DNA of 64,000 nucleotides. Source: Alteromonas naphthalenivorans (GTDB lineage: Bacteria > Pseudomonadota > Gammaproteobacteria > Enterobacterales > Alteromonadaceae). Shown piece by piece: positions 10,903-20,951 of the stretch. The number at the start of each line of letters is the position of its first letter. The stretch's first letter is position 1. Where the stretch lies: assembly GCF_000213655.1 (NCBI RefSeq), contig NC_015554.1, positions 930,001-994,000 of the forward strand, in the 5' to 3' direction. Position numbers and translations under genes: made by a program. The notes beneath the pieces are model-generated. The model was given only the letters and a program-made list of their open reading frames with translations, was not told the origin of the DNA and ran no database searches.

Positions 10903-11748
10903 TTAATGAGTGAAATCCAGTAACTGGCCTTCCGCTGATGCAAATATTTCTAGGTTCGATTCTGCAATAGTGATGTAATCCATGCAGTGTTCAACCAGCT
11001 TATCAATATCCTCATCTGTACGATCTGGATCATGGCTGTATAGCGCTAATTTTTTTGAATTGCTCGCCATGGCAAGTTTTACGGCTTCTTCAGCAACCGA
11101 ATGGCCCCACCCAGTTTTAGCCGGCATATCGGACATCATATATTGTGCATCATGAATAATAACGTCTGCGTTTCTAGCAAAATCGACAAACGTTAAAAAG
11201 TCGGTTTCTTTATTATACGGCGGGTAGAGTTCGTTGTCAGTAATGTAGGCGATTTTTATGCCTTTTTCTTCAATACTATAGGCGCTACCCTTACCAGGGT
11301 GATTAATAGGGATTCGGCGAATGGTAGCAGTACCAATCTCCCAAATATCTTGCTCTGGCGGGATAATGGTTAGATGGAGTTTTGACTGTAACGCACTGAC
11401 AGGGACAGGAAACGTTGAGCCGTCCATTTGCCTTAAAATCTGATCGTGTTCGGGCAATGTCGTTTGCCCTGGGTAAATATAGATATCTCGGTCTTTTTGA
11501 AAGATAGGGCTGAAGAATGGAAAACCTTGTATGTGATCCCAGTGATTGTGGCTGAGCAACAAGTGAATAGGCGTATCTTTGCTGCGAAGTTTGTTCCCCA
11601 ACAGCCTGATACCCGTTCCCGAATCAAGCACAATATCGGTGCCATCGGCTAATTCAATGTGAACGCATGCGGTATTACCACCATAGCGTGCATAGGCTTC
11701 TCCAGGAGTAGGAATAGAGCCTCTCACGCCGTAAAATGTTAACCGCAT
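10903..11748 (-). CDS. Metallo-beta-lactamase-fold hydrolase
   Basis: A 281-residue MBL-fold protein. The N-terminal FYGVRGSIPTPG is the signature of a subgroup often annotated as class-II cAMP phosphodiesterase-like or sensor-associated hydrolases. The metal site is readable: His67, His69, Asp71, His72 (SHNHWDH), then NHPGKG, ADVIIHDAQY and a C-terminal SHDPDR His. There is no signal peptide, so it is cytoplasmic. It stands alone 50 bp upstream of pldA on the same strand and could be co-transcribed with it. I would not name a substrate; cyclic-nucleotide or phosphodiester hydrolysis is a guess from the subgroup. Confidence 0.9.
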   Translation of the reverse strand: MRLTFYGVRGSIPTPGEAYARYGGNTACVHIELADGTDIVLDSGTGIRLLGNKLRSKDTPIHLLLSHNHWDHIQGFPFFSPIFQKDRDIYIYPGQTTLPEHDQILRQMDGSTFPVPVSALQSKLHLTIIPPEQDIWEIGTATIRRIPINHPGKGSAYSIEEKGIKIAYITDNELYPPYNKETDFLTFVDFARNADVIIHDAQYMMSDMPAKTGWGHSVAEEAVKLAMASNSKKLALYSHDPDRTDEDIDKLVEHCMDYITIAESNLEIFASAEGQLLDFTH

Positions 11749-11849
11749 ATGTTCACCGTTTTTTATTCTTGTAGCTAACCGCTATTGCATAGCTGTATAC
11801 AAGGTCAAATGCAAAATTACTAATATTTATCTTTCAATAATAGACAAAG

Positions 11850-13514
11850 TTAGAGACTAACAACAAAGTCTTTAGCCGAATCTAAATCTAATAATTGCTT
11901 TTCACCTGTACGGCGGTTTTTGTATTCAATTTGTTGATTGTCGAGGTTTCTCTCACCGATAACAATGCTATGAGGTATACCAATTAATTCCATGTCATTG
12001 AACATAACACCTGGGCGTTCTTTACGATCGTCAAATAATACGTCTATACCTAACGCAATCAGTTGTTCGTACAGTGCCTCAGCCGCTTCTTTGATACGGT
12101 GAGATTTATGCATATTCATTGGAATTAATGCAATTTTAAATGGCGCGATAGGATCAGGCCACATGATGCCGTATTTATCATGGTTTTGTTCAATAGCCGC
12201 CGCAACAATACGTGAAACACCAATTCCATAACACCCCATGGTAAGCGTTTGATGTTTACCCGTTTCGCTTAGTACACCACAATTCATCGCTTCTGAGTAT
12301 TTGCTACCTAATTGGAAAATATGGCCCACTTCAATGCCGCGCTTTATTTCTATAGTACCATTGCCGTCTGGTGAAGCATCACCAGCCACAATGTTACGTA
12401 AATCTGCCGTTTGTATGTCCACAGTCCAATTTGCATCTTTCGTGATTTGGCCATTTTCGCCTGCACCACAAACAAAATCAGCAAGTGCTGCGGCACTAAA
12501 ATCGACATGCATTGGCAGCGTAATATCATTAGGGTTAACGAAAGCAGGATGAGCGCCTAAGATTTCAGTGGCTTTTTCTTCACTTGCTATAACAAGCGGA
12601 CTAGCTACGCCAGTGACTTTTTCCGCTTTAACATCGTTAAGCTCATGTTCTGCGCGCAATACTAATACAACCCACTGTTCAGTTGTGCTCTCTTCTTCCG
12701 TTTCGCCTTTAACAACATAAATGCTAAGTGCGCTATCTGAAGCTTTACCACTTACGACTTCTGCTGCTGCGCCTGAAGCTTGTTGTTTTTCTGGCATTGC
12801 AGTAGCCGCCATTTCAACGTTTGCGGCGTAGTCGCTGTCGCTTGCAAAGGCAATGGCATCTTCACCAGACTCGGCAAGGACGTGGAATTCATGGGAATGG
12901 TTTCCACCAATTGAGCCTGAATCTGCAATAACCGCACGGTAGTCTAAGCCCATGCGATTGAAGATATTTCCATAGGCTTCATACATTGTTTGGTAAGTTT
13001 TATCTAAACACGTATCGTCTAAGTGGAAGCTGTAAGCATCTTTCATGGTGAACTCACGACCACGCATAATGCCAAAGCGAGGACGTACTTCATCACGGAA
13101 TTTAGTTTGAATTTGATAAAGATTAATTGGCAGTTGTTTGTAACTACTGATTTCGTTTCTAACTAACGATGTGATTACTTCTTCATGTGTAGGACCTAGC
13201 ACAAAGTCTCGCTGGTGGCGGTCTTTAATGCGCAGTAACTCTGGGCCATATTCTTCCCAACGGCCAGACTCTTCCCACAAGTCAGCAGGTTGGACTACTG
13301 GCATTAACACTTCTACACCGCCTGCTTTGTTCATTTCTTCACGAACGATGTTTGCCACTTTATTCAGTACGCGAAGCCCAGTTGGCAACCACGTATAAAG
13401 GCCTGAAGCCAGTTTTCTTATCATACCAGCACGTAACATTAACTGGTGGCTGATAACCTCAGCATCGGCCGGAGTTTCTTTCTGCGTGGCAAGTAAATAT
13501 TGACTAGTGCGCAT
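11850..13514 (-). CDS. proS: Proline-tRNA ligase (bacterial type, with editing domain)
   Basis: ProS charges tRNA-Pro with proline. It is a class II synthetase of 554 residues, slightly shorter than the 572 of E. coli. Motif 1 surrounds GLYTWLPTG; motif 2 is [25 protein letters not shown]; motif 3 is in the [11 protein letters not shown] region. The inserted Ala-tRNA(Pro) editing domain (INS) lies between motifs 2 and 3 (about residues 225-385). A C-terminal anticodon-binding domain follows ([13 protein letters not shown]). Two tRNA-Pro(UGG) genes lie 3 kb away at 16.3-16.9 kb, probably by chance. Confidence 0.98.
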   Translation of the reverse strand: MRTSQYLLATQKETPADAEVISHQLMLRAGMIRKLASGLYTWLPTGLRVLNKVANIVREEMNKAGGVEVLMPVVQPADLWEESGRWEEYGPELLRIKDRHQRDFVLGPTHEEVITSLVRNEISSYKQLPINLYQIQTKFRDEVRPRFGIMRGREFTMKDAYSFHLDDTCLDKTYQTMYEAYGNIFNRMGLDYRAVIADSGSIGGNHSHEFHVLAESGEDAIAFASDSDYAANVEMAATAMPEKQQASGAAAEVVSGKASDSALSIYVVKGETEEESTTEQWVVLVLRAEHELNDVKAEKVTGVASPLVIASEEKATEILGAHPAFVNPNDITLPMHVDFSAAALADFVCGAGENGQITKDANWTVDIQTADLRNIVAGDASPDGNGTIEIKRGIEVGHIFQLGSKYSEAMNCGVLSETGKHQTLTMGCYGIGVSRIVAAAIEQNHDKYGIMWPDPIAPFKIALIPMNMHKSHRIKEAAEALYEQLIALGIDVLFDDRKERPGVMFNDMELIGIPHSIVIGERNLDNQQIEYKNRRTGEKQLLDLDSAKDFVVSL

Positions 13515-13599
13515 TCGAAGCGGTCTTCCTATAACTATGAAAAATACAATTGAGCGTATTCTAATTAACTGTGAGCAATAGTGCTACAACCACGTGCGA

Positions 13600-14322
13600 C
13601 TAAAGCGTGTTAATCCCAATGACTTCAACCACACTATTTTTTACTGTGAAGGCAAAGTCATAATTATACAGTGCAGTATGGTAGGTCTTTTCATCACTTA
13701 ATAGTTTATGACGATAAGCGGGGCGGGGGTCTTGAGCCAGCACGGCTGTTAGTAGTGTGGGTAGATCCGGGTGCTGCGATGCGGCTTCGTTCAACATGTT
13801 TTGCACGAGAGGGTTAATGGTTACCTCTAAGTTGGGTATGGGGGCTGCGTGATTCAGTTCTGCCATGCTATCCGATGCATGGGGGAGCGCATCGGCGTAG
13901 GGTAAATAAGGCTTAATATCGATAATTGGGGTGCCATCTAACAAATCTACTCCTTCGACGTGCAAGGTAAGCTTTCCATCTACAATGTCAGAACCTAAAT
14001 TTTTCACTGCCGACATGCCTATACCATTCGGGCGATGCGTACTTCTTGAGGCAAACACCCCAAGCGTTGCATTTCCGCCTAAACGAGGGGCTTTCACCGA
14101 GGGTTTCCAACCTTTATCTAAATTCTCATGGAAGAGAAAGAGTAGCCATACATGGCTAAATACCTCTAAACCTTTAAACACTCGAGGATCATCAAAGTCA
14201 GGCGCTAATACTACTTGCCCTTTCGCCTTGGCTAAATTGGGCTGTCGGGGAATAGCAAACTTTTGTTTAAACGGCGTTTGTATATGACCGATAGCGGAAA
14301 GGGGAAACTGACTAGGGGTCAT
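13600..14322 (-). CDS. trmO: tRNA (N6-threonylcarbamoyladenosine37-N6)-methyltransferase TrmO
   Basis: TrmO (TsaA/YaeB, UPF0066) uses S-adenosylmethionine to add a methyl group to t6A37, giving m6t6A in tRNA-Thr. At 240 residues it matches E. coli. The N-terminal beta-barrel domain has IGHIQTPF, FSHVWLLFLFH and the HRPNGIG motif characteristic of the family. The C-terminal part ending with QDPRPAYR and FTVKN is also typical. It lies 157 bp downstream of the DUF1415 gene, with a structured spacer between them (see the candidate RNA at 14380-14495). Confidence 0.95.
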   Translation of the reverse strand: MTPSQFPLSAIGHIQTPFKQKFAIPRQPNLAKAKGQVVLAPDFDDPRVFKGLEVFSHVWLLFLFHENLDKGWKPSVKAPRLGGNATLGVFASRSTHRPNGIGMSAVKNLGSDIVDGKLTLHVEGVDLLDGTPIIDIKPYLPYADALPHASDSMAELNHAAPIPNLEVTINPLVQNMLNEAASQHPDLPTLLTAVLAQDPRPAYRHKLLSDEKTYHTALYNYDFAFTVKNSVVEVIGINTL

Positions 14323-14379
14323 TACCTTAAAATCCTACTTGCATAACGCACTGTCATAAAATTCTCACATAGTTTACGT

Positions 14380-14495
14380 AGAGTACGAATTCAAGTTTAA
14401 AACCTTGAACCAATTACGGACATTTGGGGCTGCCGTATTTGGCATCCCTGGACCCAATTAAACCTTTTGGCCTGTACATTTACAGGCCGTTTTTA
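14380..14495 (+). ncRNA. Candidate small RNA opposite to trmO/DUF1415
   Basis: On the plus strand this stretch makes three hairpins in a row and ends like an Hfq-type sRNA. Hairpin 1 is TTCAAG/CTTGAA (14390-14409). Hairpin 2 is GGGCTGCC/GGCATCCC with a six-base loop and one mismatch (14427-14448). Hairpin 3 is GGCCTGTA/TACAGGCC with a CATT loop (14469-14488), followed by GTTTTTATTTTT. No rightward protein gene precedes it, so the U-tract terminator is otherwise unexplained. I see no convincing promoter; -10-like TAGAGT at 14379 lacks a good -35. Alternatively the hairpins act in the leftward mRNA between DUF1415 and trmO. Confidence 0.35.
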
Positions 14496-14496
14496 T
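14469..14496 (+). terminator. Rightward rho-independent terminator overlapping the DUF1415 stop codon
   Basis: Perfect 8-bp stem GGCCTGTA/TACAGGCC, CATT loop, then GTTTTTATTTTT. The T-run is only on the plus strand, opposite to all annotated genes here. Confidence 0.7.
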
Positions 14497-15043
14497 TTTT
14501 AGCGCTTCGCATTTCCTTCAATACTTTTTCAAAATAAGGGCAACCTAGTTCATTGGCTTTGGCAATATTGTGAGTGTAAATTTTCTCTGCATCATCTTCG
14601 TTTTTCATATAGCGGGCAATATCTCGCTCGCGAATTAAATGAAGTAGAGGGAAGGGAGAGCGGTTGGTATAATTCGCGACGCTGTCTTTAGCTTCGCCAT
14701 CGAATTGATAGTCAGGATGAAAACTGGCGAGTTGATACACGCCAGTGTACCCCCAATCAGATAGCATACGGTCACATATCGCTAATACATCCAGGTAATC
14801 ATCGAAGGAAGCTGTAGATGATGAAGGCGCGATGATAAGGGTAGTAGCAATATTATCTTGTTCGTCTAAGCGTTTACACTCATCGAAAAGCGAGGTAATA
14901 ACATCGCCTGCATCCCCGTTAACCACGACGCAGTGAATTTGGCCCGGTTGACGTACGAAACCGGCAAAGGGGCAAAAGTTGTGGTTGATGACAATGTCAT
15001 CAACCCAACGCATAGTGGCTTCTATAAACTGTGTATCGTTCAC
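14480..15043 (-). CDS. DUF1415 family protein
   Basis: A 187-residue cytoplasmic protein of the DUF1415 family, recognised by its N-terminal region (TMRWVDDIVINHNFCPFAG) and the central FHPDYQFDG segment. Function is not established. Conserved Cys (NFCPFA) and His/Asp residues could bind a metal or cofactor, but that is a guess. It starts with GTG 9 bp after the folD stop, so it is translationally close to folD and probably in one operon with it. The plus-strand terminator hairpin overlaps its stop codon. Confidence 0.85.
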   Translation of the reverse strand: MNDTQFIEATMRWVDDIVINHNFCPFAGFVRQPGQIHCVVVNGDAGDVITSLFDECKRLDEQDNIATTLIIAPSSSTASFDDYLDVLAICDRMLSDWGYTGVYQLASFHPDYQFDGEAKDSVANYTNRSPFPLLHLIRERDIARYMKNEDDAEKIYTHNIAKANELGCPYFEKVLKEMRSAKNKNGL

Positions 15044-15052
15044 AAATTCAAC

Positions 15053-15907
15053 TTAGGAATGGTATTTGACGTAAGCTTCTAGGGTATTTTCTATTAAGCT
15101 GGCCACTGTCATTGGGCCCACGCCGCCAGGAACGGGGGTAATCCACCCCGCACGTTGTTTAGCAGGCTCAAAATCCACGTCGCCAACGAGCGAACCGTCA
15201 CTCACACGGTTAATGCCTACATCGATAACGATAGCGCCGGGCTTAATCCAGTCACCAGGAATAAAGTTTGGCTTGCCTACCGCGACCACAAGAAGGTCTG
15301 CACGACTTACATGGGCTTTTAAATCTTGTGTAAATTTATGACAAGTAGTGACCGTACAACCTGCAAGCAATAGTTCTAAGCTCATAGGGCGACCTACGAT
15401 ATTAGAAGCACCCACAATAACCGCATCTAAACCTTTAACGGGGCGCTTAGTGGCCTCGATCATGGTCATGATACCTTTTGGAGTACATGGGCGAAGTGCG
15501 GGGATACGTTGTGCCAATCTACCTATATTGTAAGGGTGAAACCCATCAACATCTTTATGTGGGTGAATGCGCTCTAATACTTTTTCTGCATTTAAACCGG
15601 CAGGTAGGGGCAGCTGCACTAAAATCCCGTCTATTTCTTTGTCGTCATTTAGTTGATCGACAAGCGCTAACAGTTCGTTTTCTGTAGTGTCAGCGGGTAA
15701 ATCAAAAGAACGAGATACAAATCCCACTTCATCACATGCTTTACGTTTATTAGAAACATAAACTTGAGAGGCGGCATCGCTACCGACTAATACCACGGCC
15801 AAACCAGGTTGACGTTTCTTGGCGTCAATAAGTGAATCTACATAAGAAGCAACATGCTGGCGTACTTGTTTGGCAATCAATTTGCCGTCAATTAAATGAG
15901 CTGTCAT
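15053..15907 (-). CDS. folD: Bifunctional methylenetetrahydrofolate dehydrogenase/cyclohydrolase
   Basis: FolD interconverts 5,10-methylene-THF, methenyl-THF and 10-formyl-THF with NADP, feeding purine and formyl-Met-tRNA synthesis. The protein has 284 residues, normal length. The signature [13 protein letters not shown] carries the catalytic Lys of the Y-x3-K motif. QLPLP, the GRPMSLEL region after the Rossmann motif VGASNIVG, and the C-terminal [10 protein letters not shown] are all present. It is the first gene of the leftward folD-DUF1415 unit. Confidence 0.98.
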   Translation of the reverse strand: MTAHLIDGKLIAKQVRQHVASYVDSLIDAKKRQPGLAVVLVGSDAASQVYVSNKRKACDEVGFVSRSFDLPADTTENELLALVDQLNDDKEIDGILVQLPLPAGLNAEKVLERIHPHKDVDGFHPYNIGRLAQRIPALRPCTPKGIMTMIEATKRPVKGLDAVIVGASNIVGRPMSLELLLAGCTVTTCHKFTQDLKAHVSRADLLVVAVGKPNFIPGDWIKPGAIVIDVGINRVSDGSLVGDVDFEPAKQRAGWITPVPGGVGPMTVASLIENTLEAYVKYHS

Positions 15908-16293
15908 AGAAGTGATTATAATGTGTGGTCATTAAGTGCTAATTATTGTTTCATAAAACTGCTACTGGCGACCAGTAGAAACATACAATTACTGTAAATC
16001 GAGAAAATTTTTAAAGATTTGCGCTTATAAAAAGTAAATTTCGATAAAGAGTGAAGTTGTTTACGATGAACGAGTACGCCGCCTACCTTCAAGTTCGCAC
16101 TAAATTATCTGTTTTTAGGTTTCGGTTAGTTTGAAAAATGCCCAAAGTGCTCAAAAAAGCACATTTATGCGTGCTTTGTGAGCGGTTGAATATTTTATTT
16201 AAAAAAGTGTTTGACGAGGTGGGGTCTTGTCAGTAATATTCGCACCCCGTAACGGCACAGACGCAAATTGCTTCAAACGTATCGTTACGCAGT
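15908..16293. other. Intergenic region between folD and the tRNA cluster
   Basis: It holds the upstream region of folD and the tRNA promoter (16211-16239). A compact inverted repeat CTACTGG-CGA-CCAGTAG lies at 15962-15978, about 55 bp upstream of the folD ATG; without a T-run it may be an operator or leader hairpin rather than a terminator. No reading frame here looks like a gene. Confidence 0.5.
16211..16239 (+). promoter_or_regulatory. Sigma-70 promoter of the tRNA cluster
   Basis: TTGACG (16211-16216), exactly 17 bp, TAATAT (16234-16239), then a GC-rich discriminator CGCACCCC. This is the form expected of stringently controlled stable-RNA promoters. The first tRNA begins 54 bp after the -10. 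Confidence 0.8.
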
Positions 16294-16370
16294 CGGTGAG
16301 TGGCGCAGCTTGGTAGCGCACTTGTTTTGGGTACAAGGGGTCGTAGGTTCAAATCCTATCTCACCGACCA
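16294..16370 (+). tRNA. tRNA-Pro (UGG), copy 1
   Basis: 77 nt with encoded CCA. Acceptor CGGTGAG/CTCACCG, D-arm GCGCAGCTTGGTAGCGC, anticodon stem CTTGT/ACAAG with loop TTTGGGT (anticodon TGG), T-loop GGTTCAAATCC. Identical to the copy at 16816-16892. Confidence 0.97.
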
Positions 16371-16395
16371 TTTTTTGCAAGCGAAGATTCGCCGA

Positions 16396-16472
<77 letters not shown>

Positions 16473-16568
16473 TGCGAGTCAGGTAGGACCTGATTCGGAT
16501 TGGTCGAATCTTTAAAGATAAACATGTACTATCAATTCAACATGTTTATTTATTGCAAGCACCTCAGT

Positions 16569-16645
16569 GGTGGGCGTAGCTCAGTTGGTAGAGCCCCGGA
16601 TTGTGATTCCGGTTGTCGTGGGTTCGAGCCCCATCGTCCACCCCA
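16569..16645 (+). tRNA. tRNA-His (GUG)
   Basis: 77 nt counting the extra G-1 that marks tRNA-His, paired with C73, and encoded CCA. Acceptor GTGGGCG/CGTCCAC (one G-T pair); anticodon GTG in loop TTGTGAT; T-loop GGTTCGAGCCC. Confidence 0.96.
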
Positions 16646-16652
16646 CTTTTTC

Positions 16653-16737
16653 GCGGGAGTGGTGGAATTGGTAGACACGCTGGATTTAGGTTCCAGTGCT
16701 TCACGGCGTGAGAGTTCAAGTCTCTCCTTCCGCACCA
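16653..16737 (+). tRNA. tRNA-Leu (UAG)
   Basis: 85 nt with encoded CCA. Acceptor GCGGGAG, anticodon stem CTGGA/TCCAG with loop TTTAGGT (anticodon TAG), a long class II variable arm (TGCTTCACGGCGT), T-loop GTTCAAGTC. Confidence 0.96.
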
Positions 16738-16815
16738 TGTTTTAGGCTTTTTTCACAAAAGCTGTTTAAAGCGCTGTTGTAAGTGCTTTTTAAGTGTTTT
16801 GTTAAGTATTATTGT

Positions 16816-16892
16816 CGGTGAGTGGCGCAGCTTGGTAGCGCACTTGTTTTGGGTACAAGGGGTCGTAGGTTCAAATCCTATCTCACCGACCA
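16816..16892 (+). tRNA. tRNA-Pro (UGG), copy 2
   Basis: Base-for-base the same as copy 1 over all 77 nt, including encoded CCA, plus two or three flanking bases on each side. Last gene of the cluster. Confidence 0.97.
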
Positions 16893-17202
16893 TTTACTCT
16901 ATCCTCGTTATATTTTCCTTATTAATTTCCTTATTTCTATCCGTTTGCACACTTATCATTCAAAAGCGTGTTACAAACTTGTGTTTCCCTCTCGACTCTC
17001 GTTCTCTGCGACTGTATACTACGGCGTCTTTTTTTAACTCGTATGTTTGTAACAAATACGCGATTAACACAGTATTGTGTGGTGTTTTGTTAGTGCAAAC
17101 GTCGGAAACGACCTCTACCCCGGTGTGATATGTCACATAGACATGACGGGAGAGGGGATTGAGAACAAAGCGCTTAAATAGGCGTAAAGTTGAGGTAATA
17201 TA
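16893..17202. other. Intergenic region upstream of tig
   Basis: About 310 bp without a gene. It holds a -10-like TATACT at 17015-17020 (poor -35), a run of T after CGGCGTC, and a near-palindrome TGTGATATGTCACA at 17124-17137, 66 bp before the tig start. The palindrome has a 4-bp centre, so it is not a canonical CRP site. Open frames here, mostly antisense to tRNA, are not genes. Confidence 0.4.
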
Positions 17203-18507
17203 ATGCAAGTTTCAGTCGAGACGACCCAGGGTTTAGAACGCCGTCTTACTATCACCGTTCCAGCTGACGCTATTGATTCAGCTGTTAAATCTCGCCTACA
17301 GCAGTTGGCGAAAACGCAACGTATTAACGGTTTCCGCCCAGGCAAGGTACCAGTAAGCGTAATCAAAAAGCGTTTCGGCCAAGCAGTGCGTCAAGAAATT
17401 GCTGGTGATGTAATGCAGCAAAACTTCTACCAGGCTATCGTTCAAGAAAAAATTCAACCAGCTGGTATGCCAAATTTCGAACTGACTAAAGATGAAGATG
17501 GTCAGGATTTGGAATTTGTTGCTTCTTTTGAAGTATATCCAGAAGTAGAAGTTAAAGGCATCAACGATATTGAAATCGAAAAGCCAGTAGTAGAGATTAC
17601 TGACGAAGATCTTGATAACATGATGGTAACGCTACAGAAGCAACACGCTTCTTGGAAAGAAGTTAAACGTAAAGCGAAGAAAGACGATAAAGTTGTTATC
17701 GATTTCGTTGGTTCTATCGACGGTGAAGAATTTGAAGGCGGAAAAGCTGAAGATTTCGAACTTGAACTAGGTCAAGATCGCATGATCCCAGGTTTCGAAA
17801 AGCCACTTGTAGGCGCGAAAGCGGGCGAAGAAGTAACAGTAGAAGTTGCTTTCCCTGAAGATTACCACGCAGAAAACCTTAAAGGTAAAGACGCGGTATT
17901 CCAAGTAACAGTGAAAAAAGTAGAAGGCCAGTCACTTCCTAAAGTTGACGAAGAGTTTGCTACCTTGTTCGGTGTTCAGGAAGGTGGTGTTGACGCGCTT
18001 AAAGCTGAAGTTCGTAAGAACATGCAACGCGAGCTAGATCAAACACTTAAAACTCAGGTTAAAGAAGACGTTATTGCTAAATTGGTTGACGCTAATGAGC
18101 TTGATATTCCTCAAGCACTTATCGACCAAGAGGTTAACGCTTTACGTGAACAAGCTAAGCAGCGTTTCAGCCAACAGGGCGGTGGTCAAAACCTTCCTGA
18201 GTTGCCTGCTGAATTATTTACTGATAATGCCAAGCGTCGTGTTTCAATTGGCCTATTATTAGGTGAAGTAATTAAGCAAAACGAACTTAAAGCTGACGAA
18301 GCAAAAGTAAACGAGATGATCGAAACTGCTGCTTCTGCGTATGAAGACCCTCAAGAAGTTGTAGAATACTACAACAACAACCAAGAGCTCATGCAGCAAA
18401 TGCAAAATGTTGCATTAGAAGAGCAGGCGGTTGAGTGGGTACTTGAGCAAGCTAAAGTTACCGAAGTAACTAAAGCTTTTGACGAGGTTATGAACAAACA
18501 GGCGTAA
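17203..18507 (+). CDS. tig: Trigger factor
   Basis: Trigger factor is the ribosome-bound chaperone that meets nascent chains at the exit tunnel (via L23). It has 434 residues. The N-terminal ribosome-binding domain includes the loop signature, here NGFRPGKVP (the family GFRxGKxP), at about residues 43-51. The FKBP-type prolyl isomerase domain follows (about 150-245, with [14 protein letters not shown] and [11 protein letters not shown]). The C-terminal helical chaperone arms make up the rest. It is the first of tig-clpP-clpX, the standard proteobacterial order linking folding and degradation. Confidence 0.99.
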   Translation: MQVSVETTQGLERRLTITVPADAIDSAVKSRLQQLAKTQRINGFRPGKVPVSVIKKRFGQAVRQEIAGDVMQQNFYQAIVQEKIQPAGMPNFELTKDEDGQDLEFVASFEVYPEVEVKGINDIEIEKPVVEITDEDLDNMMVTLQKQHASWKEVKRKAKKDDKVVIDFVGSIDGEEFEGGKAEDFELELGQDRMIPGFEKPLVGAKAGEEVTVEVAFPEDYHAENLKGKDAVFQVTVKKVEGQSLPKVDEEFATLFGVQEGGVDALKAEVRKNMQRELDQTLKTQVKEDVIAKLVDANELDIPQALIDQEVNALREQAKQRFSQQGGGQNLPELPAELFTDNAKRRVSIGLLLGEVIKQNELKADEAKVNEMIETAASAYEDPQEVVEYYNNNQELMQQMQNVALEEQAVEWVLEQAKVTEVTKAFDEVMNKQA

Positions 18508-18548
18508 TTTTTTACTGTCTGATTGACTTCACCTGTCAGCAACTGCTT

Positions 18549-18580
18549 AAATGCTCGGAGCCTTCCGAGCATTTTTGTTT
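18549..18580 (+). terminator. Rho-independent terminator after tig
   Basis: AAATGCTCGG and CCGAGCATTT make a 10-bp stem with a six-base loop, followed by a T-rich TTGTTTTT. It lies only about 30 bp before clpP, so clpP needs read-through or a promoter inside tig. Confidence 0.8.
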
Positions 18581-18605
18581 TTAACGCTAGATAATCAAGG
18601 TAGCT

Positions 18606-19235
18606 ATGACTAATACCCCATTTGATCCAATGAATGCACTTGTTCCTATGGTAGTTGAACAGACTTCCAAAGGTGAACGTTCGTACGACATCTATTCTCG
18701 TCTACTAAAAGAAAATGTTATTTTCTTAGTAGGGCAGGTAGAAGACCACATGGCCAACCTGATTGTGGCTCAAATGCTATTTTTGGAAGCTGAAAATCCA
18801 GAAAAAGACATTTTCCTTTATATCAATTCACCTGGTGGTTCTGTAACTGCGGGTATGGCAATTTACGACACCATGAATTTCATCAAGCCAGACGTAAGCA
18901 CGGTATGTGTGGGGCAAGCGGCTAGCATGGGTGCGTTCTTGCTATCTGGTGGTGCTAAAGGTAAGCGTTACTGTTTACCGAATTCTCGCGTGATGATTCA
19001 CCAACCTTTAGGTGGATTCCAAGGTCAAGCATCAGATTTTGAAATTCATGCGAAGGAAATCCTGTCTATTAAAGAGAAGTTGAACCGCTTAATGGCCCAA
19101 CATACTGGACAAGATTATGAAAAAGTTGCCCACGATACCGATCGTGACAACTTCCTTAGTGCAACCGAAGCCAAAGAGTATGGTCTTATCGACCAAGTTA
19201 TGACAAATCGATCTGACGCGGCTGCAACTAAGTAG
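18606..19235 (+). CDS. clpP: ATP-dependent Clp protease proteolytic subunit
   Basis: ClpP forms the 14-subunit proteolytic chamber fed by ClpX or ClpA. The protein has 209 residues. The serine protease triad is Ser107 (GQAASMGA), His132 (MIHQPLGG) and Asp181 (DRDNFLSA); each is four residues before the E. coli precursor position, as expected from a slightly shorter propeptide. The N-terminal [20 protein letters not shown] is the typical processing region. It lies between tig and clpX. Confidence 0.99.
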   Translation: MTNTPFDPMNALVPMVVEQTSKGERSYDIYSRLLKENVIFLVGQVEDHMANLIVAQMLFLEAENPEKDIFLYINSPGGSVTAGMAIYDTMNFIKPDVSTVCVGQAASMGAFLLSGGAKGKRYCLPNSRVMIHQPLGGFQGQASDFEIHAKEILSIKEKLNRLMAQHTGQDYEKVAHDTDRDNFLSATEAKEYGLIDQVMTNRSDAAATK

Positions 19236-19313
19236 TATAGTTATATATAGTAGACCTGAACTAGTGCTTGGCACGATTTGGTTTTCGGTTCAGGCAAGGC
19301 AGAGGCAATAGTA

Positions 19314-20591
19314 ATGAGTGATAAACAAAGCGGTGACGGTGATAACAAGTTACTGTACTGCTCGTTTTGTGGCAAAAGCCAACACGAAGTAAGAAAGTTA
19401 ATAGCAGGCCCGTCGGTATTTATTTGCGACGAGTGTGTTGAGTTATGTAACGATATCATTCGCGAAGAAATCAAGGAGATCGCGCCTAAGCAAAAGCAGG
19501 ATGCTTTACCAAAGCCAAGTGAAATACATGCGCACCTAGATGACTACGTTATCGGTCAAGAGCACGCCAAAAAAGTATTGTCTGTAGCGGTATATAACCA
19601 CTACAAACGTTTACGTAATGGTGATGTGCACGATGGTGTGGAGCTTGGTAAGAGTAATATCCTACTTATCGGCCCAACGGGTAGTGGTAAAACATTACTG
19701 GCGGAAACGCTTGCACGTTTGCTTGACGTTCCTTTCACAATGGCAGACGCGACCACATTAACCGAAGCTGGTTATGTGGGTGAAGATGTTGAAAATATCA
19801 TTCAAAAGCTTCTGCAAAAATGTGATTACGATGTAGAAAAAGCCCAACGCGGCATTGTTTACATTGATGAAATTGATAAAATTTCGCGTAAATCAGATAA
19901 CCCATCTATTACTCGTGATGTATCGGGTGAAGGTGTGCAGCAAGCATTGCTTAAGCTTATTGAAGGGACTGTTGCTTCGGTTCCTCCACAAGGCGGTCGT
20001 AAGCATCCACAGCAAGAATTTTTGCAGGTAGATACCTCTAAGATTCTGTTTATCTGTGGTGGCGCGTTCGCAGGCCTTGATAAGGTTATTGAACAACGTG
20101 CGCAGAAAGGAACGGGTATTGGATTCGGTGCGGCTGTTAAGTCTAAATCCGAAAACACCGCGCAAATTAGCGAGTTGTTCAAACAAGTAGAACCACAAGA
20201 TTTGGTTAAATACGGGTTAATTCCTGAATTTATCGGTCGTTTACCAGTGGTCACTAGTCTTGAAGAATTGAATGAAGAAGCCTTAATTCAAATTCTTAAA
20301 GAGCCTAAGAATGCGATTACGAAGCAGTATTCAGCTTTATTTGATATGGAAGATGTGGAACTTGAGTTCCGTGACGACGCACTGCATGCTATCGCTAAAA
20401 AGGCGATGGAACGTAAAACGGGTGCCCGTGGTCTTCGTTCAATTGTTGAAGCAGTTCTGCTTGATACCATGTACGAATTACCGTCTGCGGTAGACGTAAG
20501 CAAAGTAGTTATTGATGAAACCGTTATTCGCGGCGAGTCTAAGCCTATCTTGATTTACGACAATACAGATAAAAAAGCAGCCTCTGAGTAG
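19314..20591 (+). CDS. clpX: ATP-dependent Clp protease ATP-binding subunit ClpX
   Basis: ClpX unfolds tagged proteins and passes them to ClpP. I place the start at the ATG at 19314 (MSDKQSGDG), preceded by an AGAGG-type site; this gives 425 residues, like E. coli. The open frame extends back to a TTG at 19278, but those 12 residues are not family-like. The zinc-binding domain has Cys16, Cys19, Cys38 and Cys41. Walker A is GPTGSGKT, Walker B is VYIDEIDKI, and the substrate-pore loop GYVGEDVE and the ClpP-binding IGF-type loop (TGIGFGA) are present. A terminator follows at 20609. Confidence 0.98.
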   Translation: MSDKQSGDGDNKLLYCSFCGKSQHEVRKLIAGPSVFICDECVELCNDIIREEIKEIAPKQKQDALPKPSEIHAHLDDYVIGQEHAKKVLSVAVYNHYKRLRNGDVHDGVELGKSNILLIGPTGSGKTLLAETLARLLDVPFTMADATTLTEAGYVGEDVENIIQKLLQKCDYDVEKAQRGIVYIDEIDKISRKSDNPSITRDVSGEGVQQALLKLIEGTVASVPPQGGRKHPQQEFLQVDTSKILFICGGAFAGLDKVIEQRAQKGTGIGFGAAVKSKSENTAQISELFKQVEPQDLVKYGLIPEFIGRLPVVTSLEELNEEALIQILKEPKNAITKQYSALFDMEDVELEFRDDALHAIAKKAMERKTGARGLRSIVEAVLLDTMYELPSAVDVSKVVIDETVIRGESKPILIYDNTDKKAASE

Positions 20592-20608
20592 GTAGCTTTG
20601 CTTTCTAG

Positions 20609-20632
20609 AAAAGGTCCTTCAGGGCCTTTTTT
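20609..20632 (+). terminator. Rho-independent terminator of clpX
   Basis: AAAAGGTCC/GGGCCTTTT stem (one G-T pair) with a TTCA loop and a T-run. Confidence 0.85.
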
Positions 20633-20951
20633 GTTTTCTAAAAGCCTATAAATATTTTCTGCGTGAGGGTTTGTTAACCTCGAGCTTACTTTCACCCTCA
20701 ACCTCAACATTCAAGATTATTCACTTCAACGGCATAAAAATAATACTCAAATGTTACGCTTTCCTGTATGGCTAAAATTAGCGTTTTTCCGCCTCTCAAA
20801 TAACAACTTGTTGGTTATTTAAGCAAACAAACCCGTTTAACCTATCCTTTCTGATAGATTCGGCAACAAACTATTGCCATACGGTCTAAAATCGATAATG
20901 GTAAAGAAAAGCAGGGAAAGCAGCGAATTTACGTACATTAAGAATGTTTTA

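Noticed and set aside
14380..14495. 6S RNA
   Set aside because: Part of the sequence (CCTTGAACCA, then a GGC-rich stem) recalls the 3' end of 6S RNA, but the roughly 180-nt length and the matching 5' arm are not there; the 5' part would lie inside trmO.
17124..17137. A CRP binding site before tig
   Set aside because: The spacer between the TGTGA and TCACA arms is 4 bp; CRP sites need 6. Kept only as an unknown palindrome.
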